From Tomocerus qinae (Eukaryota; Arthropoda; Collembola; Entomobryomorpha; Tomoceridae): a stretch of 64,000 bases of DNA. The stretch lies in contig CM034546.1 of assembly GCA_020055645.1 (NCBI GenBank), forward strand, positions 111,197,375-111,261,374. Direction: 5' to 3'. Positions 27,277-41,184 of the stretch are shown piece after piece (within the stretch, counting starts at the first letter, position 1; each line of letters begins with the position of its first letter). Both the position numbers and the translations under genes were made by a program. The notes below the pieces were generated by a model. It made no database searches and was not told the origin of the DNA. It saw nothing but the letters and a program-made list of their open reading frames with translations.

Positions 27277-29980
27277 TTCATGAAATATTCCCTTGGTCCT
27301 CTGCCAAAAACAGCTTTGAGTACAGATGTGAAATACCAGGTGCAGTGACAGGTAGACCTGCCAAGTTATACAAATTTTTGCCTGTGAGACAAATTTTTAT
27401 TGCCACAACCTCATTTCCACTGGAGTTGTTGTGGGTTTTGCCGCAAATCCAGTTTGGCTCTTCCTCCCGGACTTCTCTTCCTCTTCCTTCAGTTATCAAC
27501 TCAACTTTCGTCTGCGACGTTCACTTGAGGTTTCAGTTAAAGTTGAGAAGATCGCGACGCGTAGGAAGGTGGGCCACAGTTTCGCCATTCTCTGCTCTGC
27601 CTGACGAGATTTGACTTGACTGACTCGAGTTGACTTCCCTTCAGCTCTCATAAATACACTTGTCCATAGTTCTGAAGAAAATCTTCCCTCTGACGCATTA
27701 GCAACTATGTATATCATGTAGAACCTATCGATACGGAACTTTATTATTATTATACGTATAACTACTAAGTAATACAAAGTGGTACCTCACCCAATTACTC
27801 TTCTCTCTCACTCACTCCCAACCATTATATTTAATACTGAGCTACCTATACTTAATCTGAATATTACTACGCAATAGTTAGTAGTATCTCGTAGTACGTT
27901 AGGTAGACTGCTAATGTGCTTTAGGATATCTGTCTATGTAAAGTAAGTATTTACTAAGAATGCTGTGAAATCCACGAGTCCTCCCAAAGTTAGACAGTTG
28001 AATCGGCAGAAAACTGGCTTCGTTAGACGCAAATGATGATTCTCTGGAGTCTGGTTGGTTTGGTTTGCTATGTATCCCCTTTTCTCTTGGTTGGTCGTGG
28101 TGTGTCACAACGTCATCTTTCATACAGAGTCGTGGAGGAAAGTAAAGCGTGACTTTGATGAGGTGTGTCATCCATCCACCATCAACCCTGCCATTTGCCT
28201 ATGAATTTATAAAACTATCAGTCTCTAACACTTTCTTTTCGGGGCTCTCTGAAATGTCATAGTATATAGGTAGATGCATAGACAGTTGGGTAGATTCATA
28301 GACAAGCACAATGAAGGTGTTCCTCCCTCCTCTCCCAAACATCAAAACAAAACGTCCAAATCAAAGAATGAGAAAATCGTGACTGTTCAAAAAGCAGTTT
28401 CCCTTTTTCGCTTCCTCATTTACCGGATCTCCCGAGAGTTATTTGTATTTTACGTAACTCACGTTGTAAGCACATACCTTGACGTTATTATCCCTGCCTT
28501 ATGTTTCTCTGAGTACGTTTCAAACAAGTGTGTCGGGTTTTGGCTACAGGGTTATCTCTCTTCTTATCTGCATTGCACTGGTTTGTGGAGGAAGTGGAGT
28601 GAATTGAAGTGTAGGGAAGTCAATGGAAGAATTTGAGTCGGGTGTTGTGAGAAAAGTAAGTGGAGGGATAAGATGGACTGATCCACTCATTCTAACAGTT
28701 TCCTCGGATGGGTCGCTTCCTCTCCGTGTGAATCCGAATCCGCGAACGAATTTTCTTCTCATAACTTGTCACAATGGCAGTGTACATGATTCCTTGGGGA
28801 AGCGCCATAAATCTCAGCTCAACTGACTCAATGAGGCTGTTTTATGGAACGGAATGAAATAGATGATTATTAGAAGGGTTGTTCGTTTCTCCGGTCAATT
28901 CATCTGGAATGGCCGTTCCCTTCCCTTGTCGTCATAACCATCCGGAGGTGAATGTTGTTTTTGGCCAAAGGTATATTTACTGCCATAATACTCGGAGCTT
29001 TGCAAATATCACTGCTAACAAGGTTTTCCACATCGCAATATCATATCACTCCACAGGGCAAGTGCTAATATGCTATATATAATATATTTAATACGGTATT
29101 TGTATATCTAGGGAGACAGACAGACAGGGAGGAGAGACGTGTACATAGTATATGTAGTAGGTGGTGATGATGGTGAGTGGTTGGTCGTTGGTGGTGGTGT
29201 ATTCGGTCATGGAAGGAAAGTGACAATGAGATAGTTTGCTTTTCTACTATGTACAGCTAAGTATGAGCTGTTGGTAAGACCAAGTTTGGTCAGAAACGGG
29301 CGAGAGATGATTCGGGAGTGAATAGGTAGACTAGAACGAGGCCTCTATCAGTGATATTGAGTGTAATACAGTTTTGCCATTACTACGCTACAATAAATAC
29401 AAGTTAAAGTTGGTTATAGCAAGGAAGACAGGCTGGTGGCTGGTTCCTAGTGTTGAAGCTCAGCAGTCCGTTAATAATGACGGCAGTGGCGAGAAGAAAC
29501 TTTTTTCTTTCCATATGACAAGACTGGACGATTTTTCTTCGATTCCCTTATCTATTTCTGACAGGACTTAGGAAGTGATTGCTTTTCAGCTCTACGGGTA
29601 CATTTTGCGGATGGGTTACACGTTACAGTACACTCGCCGCGGCCAAGCTCCACTGGACTCCATTCTCTTCTCCAGCATTGTAGCCTTGCTGGACTTTGCT
29701 CGGATACTCCTACGAAATTTCCGATTGTGTCAGCGCCTTCAACCAAATCATATTCAATATCCCAACTCTGTCTCTGAGAAGTGAAGCCTTCCCACTTTGG
29801 TCCGAGTGCGACTCTCTCTCCCAACCTCTACTAAGTAGCTCTTTTAAGTACATGCTTAAAGTAGTTGACTTTACAGAGACGAGCCTTACTTTCCCTTCGC
29901 TGCTCCACCACTTTCAAATTTTCTGCGTATATTGTTGCTACACTAGGTATGCTTCCGGAGGACCTAAGAAGTTTATGTAG
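27277..29980. other. GC-richer non-coding segment with overlapping open frames on both strands
   Basis: This 2.7-kb stretch appears less AT-rich than its flanks and holds open frames of 60-120 codons on both strands. None has a domain, a good start context plus splice sites, or a partner exon. It also holds a pair of E2-box motifs at 27337-27355. Regulatory DNA or a non-coding transcript is more likely than protein coding. Confidence 0.45.
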
Positions 29981-32900
29981 AATTACCTCAGTACACATCA
30001 GAACTTTTCCTCCCTACGAAAATTTATGGTCTAAAATTTTGTATTTTCATCCTCACCTATACTATACGACTTTTCTCTTCCATATTATACAAATAATACT
30101 ACCTACTCTGTTTTAGGTGGCAGGGGAGACAAATTACGTGGTATGAAATCATGTTTAACTCCCTCATCAATAGTTTCATTTGTTAGAAGGAATTTTTCGA
30201 AACTGGATTGTAGTTGTGTGTAGACAGGGGCTAAATCAGACTCTGAGCTATAAAAAACTCTTTAAAATGTGTGTGTAAGTAGTATTATTTAGTGCTGCAG
30301 TGTGGCTGTCTAACTTTCAACTGGGATTTCAGATTGAATTTATAGAAAAGAAAATAGATTTAAATACAAATAGTATTAGAGAGTGAATGGATGAATGCGG
30401 TAGATATTTCTACCTCGTGCTCCTATTGTACAATGCTATTTGAGGCAATTAAATTGAAAGGAGCCTTCGAAAGAAAAGGATTCATGGGATGAGTGAGAGA
30501 GAGACGAAGAAATGTAATGCTAAGCTAGGAAGACTCATCTTCAGTTGTGTTTTGTTGTGGTTGAGCTGAATTGAGTGCATAGAAACCTTTAAAAGGAGAC
30601 ATACTAAACTAATATCTCCAGTGCATTTACTATAACTGAATGGAGTCGACAAGATACTGGCACGGCACTAATACTCTTCTCCCATTTAGCAGTGTGCTCA
30701 GCGATAGATAATGCATACTTATAGAGATAGAAAAAGAAAGACGTGTACACAGAAAGACATACTTTGCCAAGATTGGGAAATCGGACAATAGACGAGAAGA
30801 AGGGAAGAAGCTTTTAAAAGAATAGCCGTGTGCTCACTAAAATATTCATTGGAATTGAGAGGAGCGTTGCCTTCCCTTGGTATTTCGATCACAAGCCATC
30901 TCACTGATTGTGGATTTTCCAGAGGTTTTCCCTCCTATTCACAACAAAGAGAATTTACATTCAAATTTTACATTGAGACACATTTGAATATGTATGCATA
31001 TATACTCACTAAGTAATAGGTAGTTTACTCTACTTAACTCTACTACCTAAGATATCCACAGATTACTAAGATTCTATATCTATTACAATAAATCTAATGC
31101 ATTCAAGGGATATCCATGCTACAACAAATAGGTGTTCAAAACACTCTTTCCTCGGAAATATTCAACCAGTTCCACCACTATCTAGATTTTATTTCTATCC
31201 ATATAGTGTGTAATGATTACAGAGAGAATTTAGCTAAAAGAAGGGTAGGCAAAATAGGCAGTCGAGTACAGTGTGTCATTGTGATTGTGATAATGTGAGA
31301 TGGGATTGAAAGGAATCAGGACACATAGATGAATAGGAAATAAAAGGGAGAAAGGAATATGGAAAGGTATGTGGCAGTAATAATAGGTGAAACTAAGGTT
31401 TCTCCTTTTCATCCACTTTACTTACTTAAGGAGAAGACGATGAGAATTATAAGAATGTAGTCTATCTGTAGGTACTTATTGAAGGTTGAACTGAGAGTAG
31501 TAGCAGGAGCACTAAAAAAGAAAAGTGAAGTAACTGTTAAGTAAAGAAAGCTCTGTGTCAGTTTATTGGGAGAGAATTCGGGAGATATATAGACGAGAGT
31601 GGTAATAAGTATGTCTAACTATTAATACATACGTCTGAGTGTATGTATGTAGAAGTGTGAAGAAGATTTGGATGGAAAGTTTTTGTGTGAGATTGGATGG
31701 AAGGAGAAATGGTAGAAAATAGGAGGTGAAACCAGTCATATCCGTAGTGGAAATGTGAGCTAATGTTCTTACAAGATAGTGTGGCTGCCGAGAAATCACT
31801 TGCAGGAAATGGAATCCCTCGTTACAATCCAGCCGACTTGAGCTTTGCACATCAATAACTTCACTCGTCTTAAATACATATCAATATCTCTGTAGGGAAA
31901 GGGAAGAAGAGCAAAGCAAACTCAACGCAAAGCAACTCACTAAACTCACTTGACTCGACTGTCTCCGATCTAAGTCAGCCAAAGCTACATCTGCTATGTA
32001 CTCCTATACGGTATTCTATAAAATAAATGTAGGCTGAGTAACCAAAGGCAGAACGGCATACTCTGAGTGCTGATAGCAAAGGAAACTCTTTTTCATAGCT
32101 CCACTTTCACTTCGACGCTATTTAGCACTATTAGCAATAGTATTTATTATTTGGTATGTGTATACCTTTTTGTGGACCCTATATACAAAAAAATACAAGC
32201 TTATTATATCAGGTAAATGTATTGTTTTGAAAGTGCTATGGAGTATATAGTTGAGCATTAGAATAAAAATTGTGGATTTTGTTGTATATGGTAGAATGTT
32301 TTTTGGGGTCGATTTGTTGAGATGATGCATGAAGTAGTCAGTAGTAGATTGTCCACAGAAGTTCCGGACTTAGCCACCGCAAGTTTAGAAATGCACATGC
32401 AAACAGATACAACTGGTCACTTATGTTGGACGTGTTGAAATGTTCGATTATTGAGCTGCTTTAAGTATGTACTGGAATTGTTTTGAACGGAGGGAGCCGT
32501 GGAGAATAAGACTAAGTGTTACATTAGCTGAACATGAGCTATATGTATAGTATGAAATATACAATGTATATAGTAAGTGGTATAAATAGTTATAGATGGA
32601 GAAAATATACATATGAGCTATATGAGTAAAAACAAGAGTGGTAGAAAGTGCAATGCCAATGAAGCAGTCCTCGTTCCTTTTTATGTTTGCCTAAACTGTT
32701 GATTCGGATGACACAAGTTGCTTCAATCCTTTCTTTATTGCCTCCGATTTCCCCCGTTGGGAACTTTCAAGATCATTCATATCGTAAATATTGAGAGCAG
32801 ATTGCCGTTTTCCACCAATCCACTTTTGCGGTTTTCTTTTCTTCTCCGACTCACTTCTCTTGCTAAAACTTTCGGCTTAGGTACGTCCATCCGTTATACA

Positions 32901-33578
32901 CATCCTCTATTCACTGCTACTGCTACACTTACAGACGCTTTCCTTCCATTCAGCATCACCTTACATATACCTCTCACACATGCATCTTATCCCTTTCGAA
33001 CTAGAAAGACCATTCAGTACATTCACACTATTTTACTATTCCATCCATTGTTGGCCAAAGCACCTTATGCACCAGCTCAAACACACACCCAGCACTTTTA
33101 TGTCCACTTCCACTTTATATCAAAAGAGGTAAGCAAAATAGAAAAGGACCAAACTCTACCTCCATTTCGTTTTCATAAGTCAGATCAATGTATAATCTAC
33201 TCCATTTCCATTGGGAAATGCGATATCAATATCAATTACTATTTATTTGCATTGATTTATTTAAAATTAACTATTTAAGAGCAGATTGGTAAGGCATGTA
33301 TAAAATTTCTAGTTAATCCTATTTTATAATATTTACCTAAATGTTGCATTTACAAAGTAAATGTAAACGATTCAGTGGATGTTTCTTGGTGCAGATATGT
33401 GTATTTTTTGCAATTCTTTTGAATTGACCAATCAAGTAAAGATTTGACAATGTTTCTTTAGACATGGATATGTTTTTTGTGTGCTTTTACTGGGAATTTG
33501 GAGTAGTAGCATTTAATAGAGATGGGATATGAGGTTCCCAAATAGTATTGGTTTCCTTTTCTCGTGGTCTTTTTGTAG
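29981..33578. other. Non-coding region upstream of zfh1, part 3
   Basis: The plus strand of 32718-33128 is pyrimidine-rich and therefore open in more than one frame. It ends at a good donor-like site (GAG|GTAAGC at 33128/33129). No supported gene. Confidence 0.55.
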
Positions 33579-33758
33579 GAACTTGTCTTTGTGTGTGTCT
33601 GGAGTTTGAATGAAATGTTGGCATGGGAAGTTGATGGAGCCACTGATATTATCCGATTTGGCATTGATGCCCTTGCCTTAGTCATTGAGGCTTCCCGTGT
33701 ACCAGTAGACGCTGAGACGATGAACTATCTCTCGGATGCATACCTCTATTTGCACAGC
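33579..33758 (+). CDS. Isolated exon-like open segment of unknown identity
   Basis: A strong acceptor with a long pyrimidine tract (GGTCTTTTTGTAG) opens exactly 60 codons ending at AGC|GTATGA, phase 0 at both ends; if not spliced, the frame closes at TGA after one more codon (33762-33764). About two thirds to three quarters of codons start with a purine, and the peptide (for example DGATDIIRFGIDALALVIEA) reads like a folded alpha/beta protein, unlike the many chance frames around it. I do not recognise it. It could be an alternative exon of zfh1, an exon of another gene, or a relic. Its phase cannot join the zfh1 exon at 41722 directly. Confidence 0.35.
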
Positions 33759-36700
33759 GTATGATATAAGTTATATGAAGATAGTCATGGATATGAGTAT
33801 AGTATATAGTATTGTGTGAGATAGAGAGGAAGAACCTTAATGACTTGATCCACTTAGCCGCAGATGTTTAATTAAGTGTTCCCAGTAGTTCCCACTACTT
33901 CCCACTCTCCACTCAACTCTGACTGAGTAAGTGGAGGATTTGAATGGAACTACAAACTGTAAAGTAATGAAAGGACGAGTGAGATATGACACAGGGCATT
34001 TGGGCACTAACAAAAATGCGGGTAATTGGCACACAAGCGAATTGCAGTGCTCTGTCTGTGTCGTCGTACTATTTGTATTTTCCTGCGGTCTCCTCTCGCT
34101 AATACTAATGTGAGTGAGAGAAAAAAAGTTAATAAGAGAGATAAGAAGACGGAGAAAAAGAAAATGATGCGTGTACACCACTTACATTTACATTACTACA
34201 TACGACCTTAATGTGTATCTGTCGTGTACTATAGTTTGTTTCTTTCTACTTGAGAAGCTTTTAAGTGTAATAATGCAGTCACAGTCATTGCATGTACTTT
34301 CCCTCACTTCCAAATCGCTGGCTCCTCTACATAGACCTCTGCCTACTCCTCACGAGGAGGATGAGAATAATAAGCATGATGTGGGAGAGAATACAGAACC
34401 CCAAAAGGAAAGCAATGCTAACCCAAAGTGCTATGCCGAGCATCACTAGCCAGATTTCTGTATTGTGGCAGAAGAAAGATAGAAGAATCTGTCGTGTCGT
34501 TAAGCAGTTAAGCAGTACTAGTAGTAGGAGAGAGTAGAGGAGAAAGTGTACTAGTTGATTTGAGCGAGTCTCCCTTTTTCTCGAATCATATTTACATAAT
34601 AGTAGCTTCTTACTCATGCAAATTACGTCTGAGACATTAATTACGACTAATTGAATTGTTACTAATTACACAGACTTTTCTCTCTCTTCACTTCATCACT
34701 TCTATTCTCTTTTTTGGTTGCATTGCTTGCAGTTAGCTGACTATGTGCCTTCTCTGGCCTCTTCCTCCCATCCAATGCAATTACAATAGGAACAGACTCT
34801 TCGGTTATTTCGGTGATGTTCTCTCTCTCCTTCCCCACACTCTTGTATTTATGGATTGAAATCTAATATAAAATGCTCAACGAGTCTGTTACTAACCATT
34901 TGTATTCTCTTAGTATGTAACTATTCTTAGTGGCATTGTGTGTCGTGTCTCTTAAGGTGGCTACCTACCTATTTAAGTTCTATCTAAAAATAAATCGCTA
35001 TACAAGTTTTGTTATAAAGGCATTTGTGTACAATTTGGCGTTGAGGGTGCGTTTGATGCTGGAGGTAGTTAGCATTCCGTATGTCCGTGTAATAGAGTTA
35101 CTAACTGATCTATAACAAGTTTTCTATAGCTTGGTTTAGTGTTTAACATGCACAAAGAGTATCGTTCAATGTATACAGTATGCTTTTGTATATGTTCTAT
35201 GGAAGTGCACAGGAAAATGCTAAATGCACAATTCTTCCATGAAATGGTAGGAGTGTAGTAATTATAATGTGACGAAATTATTAAGAAACACAAAGAGAGA
35301 GAGAGTATAGAAATGTATTTACTACTCATCCATCCGGTGTGGTTGGAGAAAGTAGTAGATATAGAATTGAACCTGGCTGGATAATCGTCGTGAAATTCGG
35401 CAGAGTGTTATTGTGCAGGGAAGGGAAGTTTTTATATGCATGTGTTGCTTCGACAAGTTATGTTCTCCGTCTGTCTCCTCCTGTTGTTGTCTCTAGCTCA
35501 GACTGATTACCTATTCTGTCCGAGTCCCGAGTGGAGCCTTTGTGGTTCTCTGTACAACTAGCGATGCTCATCCCAATCTGTCACAAGACGACTAATTAGT
35601 CACACGTCGCTTGCCTCTAGTTGTTCTGTTGCCACCTTTAGCCCATGGGATTCTTCCCAAAGAATGGCCACTCATTAAACCGCCGAGCGGACTCGTTCCT
35701 ACTCTTTCTTCTTTACCGTCATCGTCATTTCTAACTGCCAACTGCTCTGCTGCTGCATTGCACTCATTTCATATAACATGACTTTACTTCACCATGTCTG
35801 CGTTTGTTATATTAGTTTAGCTATATTATTATTTCTTCCTATCCCACTATGTTAGGTGCGAATATTGCTTTGACTAATAGAGGTTTTTAGCAGAAATATG
35901 TAATATGTAGCTACCTATGGAGATTTCTATGTTATTGCTGACTTTATTTGCCCGGTCGAGGTTCTATTGTAGTAGTGAAAGGAAGGAATGGTAGGGAAGT
36001 AGATTAGAAACACCCCAAATATGTGATATTACAGATTGTATAATTTGTATCTACCTAAATATAAAGTAGAATGCGCATTCGTTTCATTGTAATAAGGAAT
36101 AATAGAATGTTAGTATAGGTAAAATAACTAGTGCATTATGTTTGGTGTGGTGTGGTGGCGTTGGCAGTGAATTTAGTATGACGTGCATTGTAGTAGTAAG
36201 AGACGGAGCTCTCGGAAACGGGATGGCTTTGGTTAGGTTTGGTTTGTGTCTGTGCTTGGACATGAATATGGAATCCATTAATTAGGAGAAGTTATGGTAT
36301 GGCATAGTAGGGGAAAGTGGGTCCGAGAGCACACATATTTTCCCTAGCCGTGGGTCATCTCATAATTAAGCTGGAAATTGGGAGAATGACCATGGTGGAG
36401 TATGTAGAGGACTCTTGGCTGAATGCTACCAATTCCGGTATTTTAATATAGGAAATTCCTATGGTCACAATAGCGGGCTGCTGAAGTAGTTAGTTAACTT
36501 AGGAAATGAAATAGGATCACTGGAGGAAGGTACACACTCACGCTACGCAGTTTCAAACGAACTGCTACGATGTACCAAACTAACGAAAACTACCTATTTC
36601 CCTTTTTCGGTGTAGTTTAGGTATACTTCAGCAAACATAATGTACTCTCCTTAGGTATGTGCGGGCGGGTGAGTTGTTATTACTATAGGTAATGCCAACT

Positions 36701-39700
36701 ATCGGTATGCGATGCAATGGTGCTGCAAAGAAAGTAAGTTGAGCTTTATTCTTGCAGATATTCAAAGTAGGTAGCTACATACAGAAGATACACATCACAT
36801 CGCATACCTTTGAGCTTAATAAACTAACCGGGCAGAGCAGGGCTGGAAGAGAGGAGGAAATACATTCGTGCTTGATGAGATGTATACCTAGGATAACTAT
36901 GTGCATAATATTTATATCTATCTCTTATTACGTAATGTTGGAGCAGGAGGGAGGATTCTGTACCTAAATCTACTAACCAAGTGAAGAACTACTACAATAT
37001 ACATAGTACTTATACTAGGTATAATATATAAGGAGGAGATACGTTCTGTTCCGTATGTACTTTACTTTTGCTTAGCAACTTCTCAGTTTTGACTGCCGTG
37101 CACACAGATGAATAGATGGATTTCGCCGGTAGCGTTTTCCAGGAAAGTTTCCATGTTATTCCTTCGATATTATTATTATTATCAAGAGTATGTGTTCCAC
37201 TTCGACTTCAACTCTGGGTTTGCCCCTGTGTCTATAGTATTACTGCTACTTACCCTCAGATCTACTACTACATCTGCATACCTACTTAAATACACGTATA
37301 TGTATGACTTCCTTGGCCACGAATTCGCAGAGGGCTTTTTCCATACACACGAGTCAGAAGTGGCTGGCTGATATTGTATAAGTAGGGCCAATGTTGAATA
37401 GGTACCTGGAATCTCGGCAGCAGTTATTAAAACTTTCCAACGCAGTCCTATAGAATGTGCCAAGTTTTCGGAACGGATTTCCATGTGATAAGAATGTGAA
37501 ACAAGGCCGGTGGCTTAGAACTTATTTAGCTCGAGCAAATCCTCTGTCCTGCCTCACAGACTAAAGTTTTCGATTAATTATGATACCTACCTTCCTTTCC
37601 TGAGCACTAAATGACAATCATGAGCACGTTCCTTCGTTTCTGGGTGTTGTGAGGCTCGAGCTGAGTCAGACTCATTCATTCACTCAGCTCTTCTACCTGA
37701 TGTGATAACCAAGCTTGTTAATATTCTTTCGCATACAACTACAGCACTCCTTCACTCCACTCGACATGAGTATATTTCTGGAGTAACTTTCCCCATCCAG
37801 ACTTCAGTTCCTGCCTTGAGACTTGACTCCTACTTTGCTTACTATTGGCCTCACTAGTCTCCTTTCAGATGCGAGCAGAGTAATTTATCAATTGTGTTAC
37901 TTTTCCTTCGTGTCGCGGCTCAAAATTGCTTTGCATACTTTGTATGTGCTGTAGTTAGCTCCTGTCGTGTTCTCTCCGGTTGCTTATGAGTATTTGTATT
38001 CCTACACCACGACTCCTGTCTAGCTCCATAAATACAGAAATACAGAATTGCAGAATAACAGTAACTAACAGAATGGGCAGAAAAAGTTAGGCTATACTAC
38101 CCTATGAGTTACTACTACTACACTTGTGTATAGTGTATGTATGTATATGCATTTGATTGAGAATGGAATAGCAGAACATTATTTAATCTGAGAAAGTTTT
38201 CCAAATAGTTTATATCTTTACTTTCTGTCGTGTTTTGAAACATGTTTTCTACGTTATGCCTTCCGAGAGAGAGGATTCTGCATGGTAGGTAGGAAGGAAT
38301 CTAGTCGCCAACAGTTTAATACCGTCAATGTGTTTTCTATGTTCAGGTTGAACGGGAATATTTTTAGGGCTAAGTGGCATTCGCAACTGTTACCATTCCG
38401 AAGAAGAAGATAATTATAGGTAGTTTAATAGTGATTAGAGCATATGGATGGCTGGAATCTCCGTCGAAATGACTATGATGAGTCTATTCTGTAAGATTTG
38501 GAAAAATTCATTCTGAGAAAAGTGCTTACATATCGATTTTGTTATTAAGGCAGTTCAGTTCAGATCTTCTCCTAAGATGATTTCCTACACTTTCAAACTA
38601 TTATACCTCTTTACGAACAGATACACCAATAATACCGACAAGACACGACACAGCCTCCTGGAATAACATTACATAACACAAACGTAACATAAAATAACAT
38701 TACATCGCGTAAATACAACTATACAGCTCTAATATTATAGATACAGTAGCGATATGGCTCTCTGTATTAAGCAAAAGCAATTTATACCTAATAGATACAA
38801 GTGTTATGGACTATAAATACTTACATAAAATGTATCTCTCGTGTAAGTGTGTACATTCATAGAGTAAGAAGGGACAGTACAGCTAAAGGATAATACATAG
38901 TTAACGTAAATGTTATATGTCACAGAGAACAAGTATTGGTAGTTGTCGTTGTATGTAGAGTCGTGGGTGAGTGTATATATATCTATATGCGAAGTGTACT
39001 TGTGTAGTGTGGTACTAGTATACAGAATAGTTAGCTTCACTTGACATATTGTGGTCTTCTTGCAGACAGTTTCTCTTGTCTTGTTGGCCAAATTATTGGC
39101 TGACTCGGATCTGCTGTGAAGTAGATGGGCTGTTCAGCTTCCTTCTATTATATTGTGTCATCGTAAGGCACGGATGGGATTTCGTATGTGTAGATGTCCT
39201 TTAATGGCACATCAAATTTAGTCAAGTGAGTGTGGCTATTGGAAAATGATTTCGGGGAGCAGGGCAGGTTTCTCGGGGCGTCTTGGTAATTTGACATGGA
39301 TTACTACAATACCAATACCATATACAGTAGTTACACTATGTGTATACATACACTTCTACTAGTACACTTCTGTTAAAACAAGAAGTTCTATATGTGCAGC
39401 AATCTAATCTATTTCATATGCATTGCACACTGCTACTATTATATTGTATAGGTATGAAACACTTATTATGTCACATCACTTATAACGAGTCTTGGAAAGG
39501 AAAACACAGTTCATATAATATACTGAGTTGACTTTTGTTTTTCTTCCTTTTAATACAATATTCAAGTACATCCTGAAAATGGTACTGAAAATGAACTGCC
39601 TAAATCTATGATTAATATAGATATACATATTAACAAGCCTGCATAAGTATAAACTAAACGGCAAAAGGATGCTAAGATATTTCTTGTTAGTAGAAATAGT

Positions 39701-41184
39701 AGAAAAAGATTATTAATAGTAATGGGATATCTACAGAGGATGTTAATATATAGATATTATGCGTAGGAATAGGACTAGTTAAATAGAATGTATTGTCACA
39801 GCGTAATACAATTGGTACAGAGGAAGAGGAGAGGACGAGCAGGAGCTGGGAGATGTGAGTGGATCAGAAGTGCTAGCAAGTATATTGTATTGAACTTCGT
39901 CAAATAAAAGAGGAGAGAGGGGTAGAGAGATTGTAGAAGGAGGGTTAGTCTTCCCTTGCACCGCAACTTACAGTTACAATCAAATGCATAGAACTGTGTT
40001 GTGTGTACCTTTGTATATTCTACGTCTTTTTGTTAGGTTTTAACTTTAGGCTATCACTATCTGTCGTGTTCATATTAGTAAGTATATTATTATTAGTCTG
40101 ATGTAACTATTTCTATGATGATGTGCCTGTTTGGGTACTAACTAGTGAGGGCAAGTCAGGATAGTGTGTAGTATGTGTGAGTTGGGGTGAAACAAGGCAT
40201 GTGTCATAAAAGAGTATAGAGAGAGTTAGAAAGAAGAGTGTAGGTATGTTATGTGTGTGTGACTATCTGTGTCTGTGCATCTGTATGTAGTGTGTATGTG
40301 TGTGTTGGTTTACGTATGATCTTGTGTAGGGTATCGGATGAGAGGAGGACAGGACAGGATCCGTTCCTCTTGCTACTCTCCTACTCTATACATCAGACTG
40401 GTACTCGGCTCCACTGCCGCCAATTGAAGAACATCCTTGCGCAACAATTTCCACTAAACTCTAAAGAAACTTTTGGCTTTTCGCATTTGCTTTGCAAGCC
40501 CTAGTCCTTGTCTACCGGTGACGGCTGACGGAAGTCATTCTGCCCTCTCACTTGACTACCGCTCTCAATCTTCACTTAACCTCAAACTCACGCATCTTCT
40601 CAATCTTCTTCTCCTCCTGTACACTTTAGTCAGAATGTTCTCTCACACCATTCAAGTACTACTCATTCGAAATCCTCTCTAGTCACTAATTCTCATCATC
40701 ATCACTCCCTCTCTGTAAACAAAACACCTGAGAGATTCATCTCTTTCTACATGTACACAACACACACGTGATTTAGATCTTTTCAATATTACAATCAATT
40801 TACTTTAAATCTCCTCCTGTGAATCGTGTATAGTAATTTTAGTCGTGAGAAACTTTAGGTGTGAAACTGTAACTGAATTATTCATTCCAAACTTACCCAG
40901 CCTGTGCATATTCAGGCTTTTAAATACCTGGAAATTAGCATAAGAAACATTTAATATTTAGTTAGATATTATATAGGCAGTATACCAAAGGACTGATAAG
41001 GGGAAGTGTCTAATTGTGGGCAAGTGAACTTTGTTAGGAGTGACAATCTGTATGACAGTTGTCTATTTGTATTAGTAGCTCTGTTGTGTGGTGCTTAGTT
41101 TTGTTGTCGTGAGATAAACGGTGCTACTGTTTCTTAAGTTAGTTACAAGTGTAAAATACCTAGAATCCTGCTCTGAAAGATGAC
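33759..41184. other. Non-coding region upstream of zfh1, part 4
   Basis: No supported gene. It includes a three-fold TTCCCA array at 33879-33905, a palindromic homeodomain-type site at 35590-35601, an ATT-type microsatellite at 37169-37182 and a GT-rich patch around 40240-40310. The last kilobases may contain the zfh1 promoter, but no clear core element was identified. Confidence 0.55.

Noticed and set aside
28274..28826. Plus-strand frames of 120 and 67 codons
   Set aside because: No domain, poor start context and lengths expected by chance across 41 kb of six-frame sequence.
29552..29980. Overlapping frames on both strands, up to 94 codons
   Set aside because: They exclude each other, have no matching splice sites and show no family resemblance.
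32777..32890. Minus-strand 37-residue frame starting MDVPKPKVLARE
   Set aside because: Protein-like to the eye, but short, with no splice partner or domain; expected by chance.
32718..33278. 186-codon plus-strand open frame, the longest in the upstream region
   Set aside because: The strand is pyrimidine-rich, which removes stop codons in several frames at once. The protein has no domain or codon pattern. I kept only a note of the donor-like site at 33128/33129.
39164..39172. TAAGGCACG, matching the start of miR-124
   Set aside because: Only nine bases agree and no hairpin can be drawn around them.
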